Origin: an uncultured Clostridia bacterium
GTDB taxonomy: Bacteria > Bacillota > Clostridia > Oscillospirales > CAG-272
Length of the DNA: 17,985 nt
Reading direction: 5' to 3'
NCBI GenBank assembly: GCA_947627815.1
Contig: CANQXN010000017.1
Span: forward strand, 1 to 17,985
The position numbers and the translations under genes are program-made. Positions 1-7,043 of the stretch are shown piece after piece. Each line of letters starts with the position of its first letter. Position 1 is the first letter of the stretch. Below the pieces are notes generated by a model. The model saw nothing but the letters and a program-made list of their open reading frames with translations. It had not been told where the DNA came from and did not search any database.

Positions 1-103
1 CTCTGAGAGCGTCCCGCGCTTTGCCGAAACGGCCGGAATATGCCGGTATAATGTAAATAATTTGTTAATTATAGAAAAAATACATGCAAATCCTTCCGGC
101 CTA

Positions 104-112
104 TGATATAAT
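104..112 (+). promoter_or_regulatory. Candidate extended -10 promoter of rpsO
   Basis: TGATATAAT is a perfect TATAAT hexamer (107-112) preceded by the TG of an extended -10. No good -35 hexamer sits 17 bases upstream (84-89 reads ATGCAA), which is tolerated in extended -10 promoters. The transcript would start near 119 and carry a leader of about 110 bases before rpsO. Another TATAAT at 47-52 is less convincing. Confidence 0.55.
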
Positions 113-120
113 ATTTTCTG

Positions 121-220
121 CTTGCGGCTGTCTGTACGGTCGCGAGGAATCCATCGGCGGCTCGGCTTGCGGGTGAATGTCACCTGCCGCAGGCTGTGTC
201 GTACGAAATATTTTTTATGA
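121..220 (+). promoter_or_regulatory. Structured 5' leader of rpsO, possible S15 autoregulatory RNA
   Basis: The leader contains a clear hairpin: 169-175 pairs with 181-187 (GCGGGTG with CACCTGC, one G-U pair) around the loop AATGT. An alternative pairing is possible between TGCGGC at 123-128 and GCCGCA at 186-191, so two mutually exclusive folds can be drawn. Ribosomal protein S15 is known to repress its own mRNA through such leaders in several bacterial lineages, with unrelated RNA structures. That this leader does so is inference; I did not match it to a named Rfam class. Confidence 0.4.
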
Positions 221-230
221 GGTGAAACCC

Positions 231-497
231 ATGCTTGAGAAAGAAGTAAAACAGCAGATCATTGCCGACAACGCCAGAAGCGAAGGCGATACCGGCTCTC
301 CCGAAGTGCAGATCGCCATTCTCACCAAGAGAATTTCCGATCTTACCGAGCATTTGAAGAAGAATCCCCACGACAACCACAGCCGTCGCGGCCTCTTTAA
401 AATGGTCGGTAAGAGAAAAAATTTCCTCAACTATCTTGCCAAGAAAGATATTGAGCGCTACCGCGCCATCGTGGCGAAACTCGGTCTGAGAAAGTAA
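231..497 (+). CDS. rpsO: 30S ribosomal protein S15
   Basis: This encodes an 88-residue protein, essentially the family length of 89. S15 is a primary 16S rRNA binding protein of the small-subunit platform that helps nucleate assembly of the central domain. The family signatures are clear: TGSPEVQIA near residues 20-28, the KKNPHDNHSRRGL block near 41-53 containing the conserved H-D-x-H-S-R-R-G rRNA contact residues, and the ending YRAIVAKLGLRK. The ATG at 231 is chosen over an upstream in-frame ATG at 177 because the S15 family begins MLEKEVKQ and a TGAGGTG ribosome site lies at 218-224. It is followed by pnp, the classical rpsO-pnp arrangement found in many bacteria. Confidence 0.98.
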   Translation: MLEKEVKQQIIADNARSEGDTGSPEVQIAILTKRISDLTEHLKKNPHDNHSRRGLFKMVGKRKNFLNYLAKKDIERYRAIVAKLGLRK

Positions 498-507
498 CAG
501 AACCCGC

Positions 508-538
508 AAGGGGCGTATATTTTCCATATACGCCCCTT
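508..538 (+). other. Perfect 13 bp hairpin downstream of rpsO
   Basis: AAGGGGCGTATAT at 508-520 is the exact reverse complement of 526-538, leaving a 5-base loop TTTCC. No U-run follows the stem, so it is not a typical intrinsic terminator by itself. It could protect the rpsO 3' end or be an RNase III type processing site, as known between rpsO and pnp in E. coli. That role is inference. Confidence 0.5.
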
Positions 539-548
539 CCGCTCATTG

Positions 549-574
549 ACGGGGATTTTTCTCCCCGTTCTTTT
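549..574 (+). terminator. Intrinsic terminator after rpsO
   Basis: ACGGGGA at 549-555 pairs with TCCCCGT at 562-568 around a T-rich loop, followed by TCTTTT. This is a short GC-rich stem with a modest U-tract. Some read-through into pnp is likely, since I see no strong promoter between here and 735. Confidence 0.65.
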
Positions 575-604
575 GAAAATTTGATTCTACCGTCCGAGGC
601 AGGG

Positions 605-698
605 GTGAATAATGAATAATGAACGGCCGCTTGCCGTGGGGAAACCCCATTCGGGACAAGCCGTCCCGAGACCGTTCACTATTCAGTATTCATTCTCC
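605..698 (+). repeat. Palindromic MITE-like or REP-like element in the pnp leader
   Basis: A 21-base left arm (606-626, TGAATAATGAATAATGAACGG) is matched by the inverted right arm 672-692 with only two mismatches. Between the arms lie two further perfect hairpins: TGGGG/CCCCA (637-641 with 645-649) and TCGGGAC/GTCCCGA (651-657 with 663-669). The whole folds as a cloverleaf or cruciform. An open frame runs through it in phase with pnp from an ATG at 612, but that extension has no resemblance to PNPase. Short terminal inverted repeats plus internal palindromes fit a small non-autonomous interspersed repeat. No clear target-site duplication is visible and copy number cannot be judged from one window. 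Confidence 0.6.
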
Positions 699-734
699 TT
701 CGGGCGTGAAAAATACAAGAGTGAGGTATTTTCC

Positions 735-2930
735 ATGTTTGAAAATTATAAGGTCTTCAAAACCGAAATCGCCGGCCGTCCGCTGGTCGTCGAAACCGGC
801 AAATTGGCCGGTCTTGCCAACGGCTCCTGCCTGATCCGCTACGGCGACACATCCATTCTCGCCACGGCAACCGCTTCCGCCAAACCCCGGGAGGGCATCG
901 ATTTTCTCCCCCTTTCCGTCGACTTTGACGAGCGTCTCTATGCGGTAGGGCGCATCCCCGGCGGCTTTTTGCGCCGGGAAGGCCGTCCTTCCGAAAAGGC
1001 CATTCTGACCTCGCGCGTCATCGACCGCCCCATCCGTCCGCTCTTCCCGAAAGATTTGCGCAACGATGTGGCCATCAATCTTTTGGTCTTGTCGGTTGAC
1101 AACGACTGCGCGCCGGAAGTGACCGCGATGCTCGGCGCTTCCATCGCCCTGTCGATCTCGGATATCCCGTGGAACGGCCCCATTGCCGGCGTCCATGTGG
1201 GGCTGGTGGACGGCGAACTTGTGATCAACCCGACCAGCGAACAGCGCGAAAAGAGCGCGCTGCAGCTCACCGTGGCAGGCTCCGAAAAGAAAGTGGTCAT
1301 GATCGAGGCGGGCGCCAACGAAGTGGACGACGACACCATGTTTGACGCCATCATGTTGGGGCATGAAGAGGATAAAAAGCTCTGCGCCTTCATCAACGGC
1401 ATCGTGGCAGAGGTGGGCAAGCCGAAATTCAGCTATCCCTCCTGCGAGCTGGATCACGATATGTTCGATGAAATCTTCGCCTTCTGCGAAAAGGATCTCA
1501 TGAACGCGCTCGATACCGATGACAAGACGGTCAGAGACGCCCGGATGCAGCCCATCCAGGACGCGATTCTTGAAAAATTCTCCGAAAAATACGAAAATCT
1601 CGATGTGATGCTGCCCGAGCTGGTCTATAAGATGCAGAAAAAAGTGGTGCGCCGCTGGCTGCTCGTCGACCATAAGCGCGTGGACGGCAGAAAGCTCGAC
1701 GAAATCCGCCCGCTGGCCGCCGAAGTGGATGTCCTCCCCCGCGTACACGGCTGCGGTCTTTTCACCCGTGGACAAACCCAGGTGCTGACCGTGGCGACCC
1801 TCGGCACCATCAAGGATGCCCAGATGCTCGACACCATCGATGAAGAGGAATCCAAGCGCTATATGCACCACTACAATATGCCCGGTTTCTCCACCGGCGA
1901 GGCCAAACCCACCCGTTCGCCCGGCCGCCGCGAGATCGGACACGGCGCGCTCGCCGAGCGCTCCCTGATCCCGGTGCTGCCCTCGGTGGAAGAGTTTCCC
2001 TATGCCATCCGTTGCGTGTCGGAAGTGGTTTCTTCCAACGGCTCGACTTCTCAGGCGTCTGTCTGCGGCTCGACGCTCGCGCTGATGGCCGCCGGCGTGC
2101 CGATCAAGGCGCCGGTCGCTGGTATCTCCTGCGGTCTTATCACCGAAGGCGACCAGTGGATGACCATGATTGACATTCAGGGCGTGGAAGACTTCTACGG
2201 CGATATGGACTTCAAAGTGGCGGGGACGCACAAGGGCATTACCTCCATTCAGATGGATTTAAAGATCGACGGCCTTACCCCGGAAATCATCAAAGAGGCT
2301 CTGAAAGTCACCCATGCCGGCCGCGATTATATCATTGACGAAATCCTTCTCAAAGCCATTCCCGCGCCTCGTCCCGAGGTGAACGAATTTGCCCCCAAGA
2401 TGATCACCATGCACATCAAGACCGAAAAAATCCGCGAGGTCATCGGCAAGGGCGGGGAAGTCATCCAGAAGATCTGCGCCGATACCGGCGCCAAGATCGA
2501 CATCGAAGAGGACGGCACGATCTATATCGCCGCCGTCAACCGCGACTCCGGCCTTGCCGCCAAAGCCGCCATCGATGCCATTTGCTTTGAGCCGGAGGAA
2601 GGCGCCGTGTATACCGGCACCGTCACCCGCATCATCCCGATTGGCGCCTTTGTGGAGTTTGCCCCCGGCAAAGAGGGCATGGTTCACATCAAAGACCTCT
2701 CCAACAAGTTTGTGGAGAAGGTCGAAGATGTGGTCAACGAAGGTGACACCATCACTGTGAAATTCCTGGGCGTTGACGAAAAAGGCCGGTATAACCTGTC
2801 GGTCAAGGCGCTTTTGCCCAAACTGCCGGAGGAAGAAACCGGCCGTCCCCCCAGAGCGCCCCGCGCCGAGCGCGGCGAGCGCCCCGGCCGTGAACGCCGT
2901 CCCTTCCGTCGCGGCGACAAAAAAGACTGA
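735..2930 (+). CDS. pnp: Polyribonucleotide nucleotidyltransferase (PNPase)
   Basis: A 731-residue 3'-5' exoribonuclease that phosphorolyses RNA to NDPs and acts in mRNA decay. Domains in order: RNase PH 1 (with FLRREGRPSE at 78-87), an all-helical linker, RNase PH 2, a KH domain (VIGKGG at 569-574) and an S1 domain (about 620-690, GTVTRIIPIGAFVEF), ending in a basic Arg/Pro/Gly-rich tail. The catalytic region EDFYGDMDFKVAG places Asp at 486 and 492, the same numbers as the catalytic metal-binding aspartates of E. coli PNPase. The start at 735 is chosen because family homology begins at MFENYKVF and a GTGAGGT ribosome site lies at 721-727. The longer frame from 612 only translates the palindromic element. 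A strong terminator follows. Confidence 0.97.
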   Translation: MFENYKVFKTEIAGRPLVVETGKLAGLANGSCLIRYGDTSILATATASAKPREGIDFLPLSVDFDERLYAVGRIPGGFLRREGRPSEKAILTSRVIDRPIRPLFPKDLRNDVAINLLVLSVDNDCAPEVTAMLGASIALSISDIPWNGPIAGVHVGLVDGELVINPTSEQREKSALQLTVAGSEKKVVMIEAGANEVDDDTMFDAIMLGHEEDKKLCAFINGIVAEVGKPKFSYPSCELDHDMFDEIFAFCEKDLMNALDTDDKTVRDARMQPIQDAILEKFSEKYENLDVMLPELVYKMQKKVVRRWLLVDHKRVDGRKLDEIRPLAAEVDVLPRVHGCGLFTRGQTQVLTVATLGTIKDAQMLDTIDEEESKRYMHHYNMPGFSTGEAKPTRSPGRREIGHGALAERSLIPVLPSVEEFPYAIRCVSEVVSSNGSTSQASVCGSTLALMAAGVPIKAPVAGISCGLITEGDQWMTMIDIQGVEDFYGDMDFKVAGTHKGITSIQMDLKIDGLTPEIIKEALKVTHAGRDYIIDEILLKAIPAPRPEVNEFAPKMITMHIKTEKIREVIGKGGEVIQKICADTGAKIDIEEDGTIYIAAVNRDSGLAAKAAIDAICFEPEEGAVYTGTVTRIIPIGAFVEFAPGKEGMVHIKDLSNKFVEKVEDVVNEGDTITVKFLGVDEKGRYNLSVKALLPKLPEEETGRPPRAPRAERGERPGRERRPFRRGDKKD

Positions 2931-2948
2931 TCCCTGAACGAAATACAG

Positions 2949-2984
2949 AAAAACCGCCCGCCGGATACCCGGCGGGCGGTTTTT
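2949..2984. terminator. Strong intrinsic terminator between convergent genes
   Basis: An 11 bp GC stem (CCGCCCGCCGG at 2954-2964 with 2969-2979, loop ATAC) is flanked by AAAAA on the left and TTTTT on the right. It can therefore stop transcription from pnp on the plus strand and from the convergent membrane-protein gene on the minus strand. Confidence 0.92.
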
Positions 2985-3004
2985 CGTCTTTATGACAGGT
3001 CATT

Positions 3005-3709
3005 TCATGGTTCGGATTTTTTGTGCAGCCGGTCTTCGTGATGCGAAAGCGTCTCACAGAAGCGATCCATGTCGTAGTCTCGGGCTTTGCAGGGGACGGT
3101 GCAGACCGTTTCCCCTGCGGCGTCGGTCAGGCGCAGAAAATGACGCTCAAACTCGCGCGTGTTGCCGTCGATACAGTGGCGGCTGACCGTTTCGGTCAGT
3201 GCTTCGGCTCCTTTCAGGGAGGCAATGGGCAGGTCTTTTGTCACAAGAGACCCCTTTTCCTCCACCAGAGAGGCGGATTTTTGAAAAAGGCGCAGGCACT
3301 CTTTGTCAAACAGCAGATAGGTGACGGTGTAGACCGAGGAGAAGGCGCGGCCGTTGCGGTTTTTCCGAAACAACAAGTCTTCCGGCGCGAAATCGTATCC
3401 CTCAAAGACGAAAAAGAAATCGGGATTGATGTCCGGGTAGTCGAAATGCGCCATGGCTTCCTCTTTGGCCGCGTCGGTCATCTGGGTGATCTGCTGGCGC
3501 AGCTGTTTTTCGCTGGTGGTCATGCTCAAAGCCAACAAAAGCAGCGTGACGCCCACGATGGCCGGCGGCAGCGCGATGGGGACATACCAATGAAAGGACA
3601 AAAGCATCACAAAGGTGACCGCGAACAGTGCGAAAGAGAGATAGGTCACCCAAGTCCAGACCGTGTTGCGTTTATGATGAAAAAACAAAGCGTTTCTTTT
3701 GTAATCCAT
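3005..3709 (-). CDS. Two-helix membrane protein, function unknown
   Basis: A 234-residue protein I do not recognise. It starts with a short basic N-terminus (MDYKRNALFFHHKRN), then two hydrophobic helices at about residues 17-40 and 45-63. A soluble C-terminal region of about 170 residues follows, probably cytoplasmic, with an acidic/aromatic stretch (NPDFFFVFEGYDF) and a beta-rich pattern ending in many charged residues. The ribosome site GGAG sits 7 bases before the ATG at 3709. It has its own strong promoter with a 5' UTR hairpin, is monocistronic, converges on pnp and is divergent from the SOS operon. The layout resembles small sensor-like or PH-like membrane proteins of Clostridia, but no catalytic motif is visible and I assign no function. 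Confidence 0.75.
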   Translation of the reverse strand: MDYKRNALFFHHKRNTVWTWVTYLSFALFAVTFVMLLSFHWYVPIALPPAIVGVTLLLLALSMTTSEKQLRQQITQMTDAAKEEAMAHFDYPDINPDFFFVFEGYDFAPEDLLFRKNRNGRAFSSVYTVTYLLFDKECLRLFQKSASLVEEKGSLVTKDLPIASLKGAEALTETVSRHCIDGNTREFERHFLRLTDAAGETVCTVPCKARDYDMDRFCETLSHHEDRLHKKSEP

Positions 3710-3728
3710 AGTGTAACTCCGATGAAAT

Positions 3729-3749
3729 GTCGGCTGTCACTCAGCCGAC
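3729..3749 (-). promoter_or_regulatory. 5' UTR hairpin before the membrane-protein gene
   Basis: GTCGGCTG (3729-3736) and CAGCCGAC (3742-3749) form a perfect 8 bp stem with a 5-base loop, placed between the predicted transcription start and the GGAG ribosome site. It has no U-tract, so mRNA stabilisation or a regulatory protein site is more likely than termination. Confidence 0.5.
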
Positions 3750-3758
3750 TATATCTAT

Positions 3759-3787
3759 ATTTTAGCACAAAACGCCGGTTTTGTCAA
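3759..3787 (-). promoter_or_regulatory. Sigma-A promoter of the membrane-protein gene
   Basis: Read on the minus strand, TTGACA (3787-3782) is separated by 17 bases from TAAAAT (3764-3759), with TGC directly before the -10. This is near consensus and would give a leader of about 45 bases. Confidence 0.8.
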
Positions 3788-3904
3788 TTCCTGTTGAATG
3801 AAAATGACAGAAATTGACCGCAAAAACAGAATTTTTTCCGAAAAAAAGTCTGGCAAGCGCGCCCGTTTTGGCGGAAAAAGGAAAGAAAAATCTTTGGGCT
3901 TCTC

Positions 3905-3933
3905 TTGACAGACCGGGGCGGGTATGCTATAAT
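3905..3933 (+). promoter_or_regulatory. Consensus promoter of the SOS polymerase operon
   Basis: TTGACA (3905-3910), a 17-base spacer and TATAAT (3928-3933) preceded by TGC form a perfect sigma-A promoter with an extended -10. Such a strong promoter needs tight repression, which the LexA box at the start site supplies. Confidence 0.9.
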
Positions 3934-3939
3934 GAAAAA

Positions 3940-3953
3940 CGAACAAATGTTCT
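3940..3953 (+). promoter_or_regulatory. LexA/DinR operator (SOS box)
   Basis: CGAACAAATGTTCT matches the Bacillus-type SOS box CGAAC-N4-GTTCG at all but the last base and is palindromic (GAAC/GTTC). It begins 7 bases after the -10 hexamer, covering the predicted transcription start. LexA binding here would block initiation until DNA damage triggers LexA self-cleavage. Confidence 0.88.
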
Positions 3954-3968
3954 TTTTTGGAGGCGGCC

Positions 3969-5276
3969 ATGGAGACACCCGAGCGCGATAAAAGCCGGAC
4001 GCGGCCGGTGCGGGACGACAAAGCGCGTGTCTATTTCTGCATCGATATGAAATGCTTTTACGCCTCGGTGGAGTGCGCCGACCGGGGTCTTGATCCCTTC
4101 ACAACGCCGCTTGTCGTGGCGGATGAGGCGAGGGGACAGGGCGCCATCTGCCTGGCGATTTCGCCGGCCTTAAAAGCCTTGGGCGTGAAAAACCGCTGTC
4201 GGCTCTTTGAGGTTCCCGCAGGACTTGCGGTAACGGTAGCCAAGCCCCGCATGAAACGCTATATGCGCTGTGCCGCCGAAATCTACGGCGTCTATCTGCG
4301 CTATATGGCGCCCGAGGACATCCATGTCTATTCGATCGACGAGGCGTTTTTGGATGTCACCGATTATCTGAAATGCTATCACCAGACGGCGGAGGCCTAT
4401 GCCGCTTTCCTTTTGGATGAAATTGCGAAGAAAACGCACATTCCCGCCACGGTGGGGATCGGCTCCAATCTCTATCTTGCCAAGATCGCTCTCGATATCA
4501 CGGCCAAAAAGAACACCTCTCATATCGCCCGGCTGGAGGAAGAAAGCTATCGCGAGACGCTGTGGCGTCATGAGCCGCTGACCGATTTCTGGCAGGTGTC
4601 TACCGGCACGGCCAAAAAGCTGGAAAAGCGCGGGATTTTCACCATGCGGGGGATCGCTTTGGCGCCCGAGACGCTGCTGTACCAGCTTTTCGGCGTCAAT
4701 GCCGAACTGCTCATCGATCACGCCTGGGGCAGGGAATCCTGTACCATCGCCGACATCAAAAACTATCGGAGCAAGAGCCATTCGATCTCAAGCTCTCAGA
4801 TCCTGTTTTCCAATTACCCCTTCGACAAGGCGAGAATCGTCGTTGCCGAGATGGCGCGGGCGGGGGCGGAAACGCTGATGCGGCAGAAAACCGTCACCAG
4901 AAGGATCGCTTTGTCGGTGGGCTATGCCGACGACAGCCGGCCGGCCGATCACGGCGCCGTCAGCCTGAGCGTGACCACCGATCTGCCCTCGCTTCTCATC
5001 CAAGAGGCGCTCGCGCTCTTTGACCGACTGGCCGACCGGGAAGCGCCGATCCGGCGCTTGAGCATCGCTTTTCCCGATCTTGCGTCCTCTTTTTACGAGG
5101 GCTACGATCTTTTCAGCGATGTGGAAGCGCTGGAAAAAGAGCGCAAGCGGGAAAGCGCCCTTTTGGGCATCAAAGACCGCTTCGGCAAAAATGCGCTGTT
5201 GCGGGCGGTGGACTATTTGCCGGGCGCGACGGCGCGGGAACGCAACCGCTTGGTCGGCGGCCATAACGGGGAATAA
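3969..5276 (+). CDS. Y-family translesion DNA polymerase, UmuC/UvrX-like
   Basis: A 435-residue error-prone DNA polymerase that copies past damaged template bases during the SOS response. Visible motifs are the metal-binding N-terminus YFCIDMKCFYASVEC (Asp25), the catalytic YSIDEAFLDVT (Asp124, Glu125), a helix-hairpin-helix region around TGTAKKLEKRGIFTM (212-226), and the little-finger domain at about 260-370. EGYDLF (377-382) resembles a beta-clamp binding motif. The end, KDRFGKNALLRAVDYLPGATARERNRLVGGH-like in character, is typical of clostridial members. The ATG at 3969 is chosen because GGAGG lies 5 bases upstream; an in-frame TTG at 3957 overlaps that ribosome site. It is co-transcribed with a YolD-like gene, as UvrX/YqjW polymerases are in Bacillus. 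DinB is the alternative name, but the sequence and partner favour the UmuC/UvrX branch. Confidence 0.93.
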   Translation: METPERDKSRTRPVRDDKARVYFCIDMKCFYASVECADRGLDPFTTPLVVADEARGQGAICLAISPALKALGVKNRCRLFEVPAGLAVTVAKPRMKRYMRCAAEIYGVYLRYMAPEDIHVYSIDEAFLDVTDYLKCYHQTAEAYAAFLLDEIAKKTHIPATVGIGSNLYLAKIALDITAKKNTSHIARLEEESYRETLWRHEPLTDFWQVSTGTAKKLEKRGIFTMRGIALAPETLLYQLFGVNAELLIDHAWGRESCTIADIKNYRSKSHSISSSQILFSNYPFDKARIVVAEMARAGAETLMRQKTVTRRIALSVGYADDSRPADHGAVSLSVTTDLPSLLIQEALALFDRLADREAPIRRLSIAFPDLASSFYEGYDLFSDVEALEKERKRESALLGIKDRFGKNALLRAVDYLPGATARERNRLVGGHNGE

Positions 5277-5323
5277 CGCCCGCGCGCGTCCGGCGGGCAA
5301 GAAGGCGGAAAAGGGGGCTTGGT

Positions 5324-5638
5324 ATGACAAGGGAAGAACGGGCCAAACAGTTTTTGCCCTTCGATGCCCTGAAGGGCTTGCAGGAAGAACTGCGCCATCA
5401 GGAATGGTTAGCCAATCGCGTGCCGAGGCGTCAGCTCTCGGACGAGGCGGCGGCCTTGCTTTCCCGCAGGCTTTCGCGGGTGAAGCGGGGCGATCGGATC
5501 CTGTTGGAGTTTTATCACGAGGGACACTATCTTCTTTTGGAAGCCGATGTCGCCGACAAAAACGAAACCGCCCGCACGCTGACCCTCGGCCATACCGCCA
5601 TCGCCTACGAGGATATTATCCGGCTGAAATTTTTGTAA
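5324..5638 (+). CDS. YolD-like protein
   Basis: A 104-residue protein with the YolD-family N-terminal signature ERAKQFLPFDALKG (residues 5-18), corresponding to the R-A-x-Q-F-x-P-F-x-A-L-x-G pattern of clostridial homologues, and a C-terminal beta-strand region ending IAYEDIIRLKFL. YolD-like proteins are consistently encoded next to UmuC/UvrX-type Y polymerases in Firmicutes and are thought to act as accessory partners, much as UmuD does with UmuC, although the biochemical role is not settled. It lies 47 bases after the polymerase with its own AAGGGGG ribosome site and no promoter of its own, so it should be SOS-induced through the upstream LexA box. No membrane segment or catalytic motif is visible. 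Confidence 0.85.
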   Translation: MTREERAKQFLPFDALKGLQEELRHQEWLANRVPRRQLSDEAAALLSRRLSRVKRGDRILLEFYHEGHYLLLEADVADKNETARTLTLGHTAIAYEDIIRLKFL

Positions 5639-5644
5639 CAAAAG

Positions 5645-5687
5645 ACGCGGGGAAAGCCTTTTTTCAAGGGCTTTCCCCGCGTTTTTT
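5645..5687. terminator. Bidirectional terminator between yolD-like gene and pmbA
   Basis: A 14 bp stem (5645-5658, ACGCGGGGAAAGCC, with 5669-5682) is followed by TTTTTT on the plus strand. It lies between convergent transcripts. The minus-strand U-tract is poor, so it is strongest for the SOS operon. Confidence 0.85.
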
Positions 5688-5702
5688 GTGTGAAAAATCG
5701 GT

Positions 5703-7028
5703 TTACGCCTGGCCGGAGACGCTGAGCGAGCGCACATAGACGCTGCCGCACGCCACGGAACCGAAGGAGTCAAAGTCACTTGCAATCTCGACCACATTGT
5801 TCAAAAGGTCGAGGATGTTGCCCGAAACCACGATGAGCGTGACGGGATCGGCTATCTTGCCGTCAACGATACGGTAGCCGGAAGCCTGCAAATTGAACGC
5901 GCCCGAGACGGCGTTGACGCCGGCGTGCTGACCCATCATGCCGGTGATGAGAATGCCGTTTTCGATGCCGGCGATCATCTCGTCCAAAGAGCGATCGCCG
6001 CCCGCGAGGCAGAGGTTGGTGGGGCGCACACCGATGCCGCCCGATCCCCCTTTGAATCCGTTGCCGGTGGGTTCGGCGCCCAGCATCTTGGCAGTTTTCA
6101 GGCTGTGGAGGAAGGTCTTGAGAACGCCTTTTTCCACCACAGTCTTTTTGAAGGCGGCCACGCCTTCGTCATCGAAGGTCGTCTTGTGGAAGGATTCGGC
6201 GAGCAGCGGATCGTCCACCAAGGTGATGTTGTCGCCGAAGACTTTTTCGCCCAATTTGTCGCCCAACAGGCAGAGCTTTTTCACCGCCGATTCGCCCGAG
6301 AAGAGCGAGAGGAAGCAGGACAAAAGGCTGGCAAACTGCCGGTTTTCGAACACCACGGGATAGGCGGCGGAGGGGACGCTCTTGGCGCCGATCGCCGATA
6401 AAGGACGCGTCACCACATATTCTTTGAGCTTTTCGTAATCGATGTCGGCGAGATTTTTGACATAATCGAAATAGTAGCCGGTGCGGGTGTCGCCGTCTTT
6501 GACAATGACGCCTTGGCAGTAGACCACCGCGGCGGTTTCGGTGCGGGATACCGAAAGCCCGTTTGAGTTTTCGATGCTCACGGTGCTGGTTTCGACTTCC
6601 ACGCCGGCCGAGGTCATGGTGATAAATTCGCATTTTTCGCGGACATAGGCTTCCATTTTTCGGCTGAGCGCTAAGCGGTCGCCCTGCGTGTAGTTTTCAA
6701 AATCGTGCGATTCTTCCGGCAGGGTGGGGTAGCTGTCCGAGCCGCCGTAGATGAAATAGGGATCGCTTGATTCGATGATGCCGGCGTTTTCTTTGAGGCG
6801 GCGGACGATTTCCTCTATTTCATCGTCCTCGTCACGCTCGACATAGAGCGAGGCGATGTGTCCGCCGTAGACGCCGCGCACATACAGTTCGTTGGATTCG
6901 TAAATGAGGTTCTGATCGACCTCACCGTTGAAGGTGGATACCGAGGCGTCCTCGCTCACCACCCGATAAAGTTCTACTTCTGTGATGCCTTCCCGGCGGC
7001 AGGCTTGTTCGAGTTTCTTGAAATCCAT
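5703..7028 (-). CDS. pmbA: TldE/PmbA subunit of the TldD/TldE metalloprotease
   Basis: A 441-residue member of the PmbA/TldD family, close to the 450 residues of E. coli TldE. Family features include the N-terminal ELYRVVSEDASVSTFNGEVD, the glycine-rich GNGFKGGSGGIGVRPTNLCL stretch, GILITGMMGQHAGVNAVSGAFNLQASGY and the C-terminal FDSFGSVACGSVYVRSLSVSG. It lacks the HExxxH zinc site of its partner, as expected: TldE is the non-catalytic half of a heterodimer that encloses the active site and degrades unfolded or leader peptides (microcin B17 leader and CcdA in E. coli). It starts 15 bases after the tldD stop with AAGGGGG as ribosome site, so the two are one operon. The substrate in this organism cannot be told from the sequence. 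Confidence 0.93.
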   Translation of the reverse strand: MDFKKLEQACRREGITEVELYRVVSEDASVSTFNGEVDQNLIYESNELYVRGVYGGHIASLYVERDEDDEIEEIVRRLKENAGIIESSDPYFIYGGSDSYPTLPEESHDFENYTQGDRLALSRKMEAYVREKCEFITMTSAGVEVETSTVSIENSNGLSVSRTETAAVVYCQGVIVKDGDTRTGYYFDYVKNLADIDYEKLKEYVVTRPLSAIGAKSVPSAAYPVVFENRQFASLLSCFLSLFSGESAVKKLCLLGDKLGEKVFGDNITLVDDPLLAESFHKTTFDDEGVAAFKKTVVEKGVLKTFLHSLKTAKMLGAEPTGNGFKGGSGGIGVRPTNLCLAGGDRSLDEMIAGIENGILITGMMGQHAGVNAVSGAFNLQASGYRIVDGKIADPVTLIVVSGNILDLLNNVVEIASDFDSFGSVACGSVYVRSLSVSGQA

Positions 7029-7043
7029 GCGTCTTGCCCCCTT

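Noticed and set aside
47..52. TATAAT at 47-52 as the rpsO promoter
   Set aside because: The best upstream -35-like sequence (TTGCCG at 21-26) is 20 bases away and there is no TG extension, so the 107-112 hexamer is preferred.
31..101. Inverted repeat GGCCGGAA/TTCCGGCC (31-38 with 94-101)
   Set aside because: The arms are 55 bases apart, the stem is short and AT-rich sequence lies between them; the second arm overlaps the promoter region, so it is probably chance in a GC-rich genome.
612..734. N-terminal extension of PNPase by 41 residues
   Set aside because: It only translates the palindromic element, has no counterpart in the family, and a ribosome site precedes the ATG at 735.
690..2231. 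Long open frame of 513 codons opposite pnp
   Set aside because: It lies antisense to an unmistakable PNPase, has a His/Asp/Gly-rich composition typical of reverse-strand shadows in GC-rich genes, and has no ribosome site or known motif.
3957..3968. TTG start for the Y-family polymerase
   Set aside because: The TTG overlaps the GGAGG ribosome site used by the ATG at 3969.
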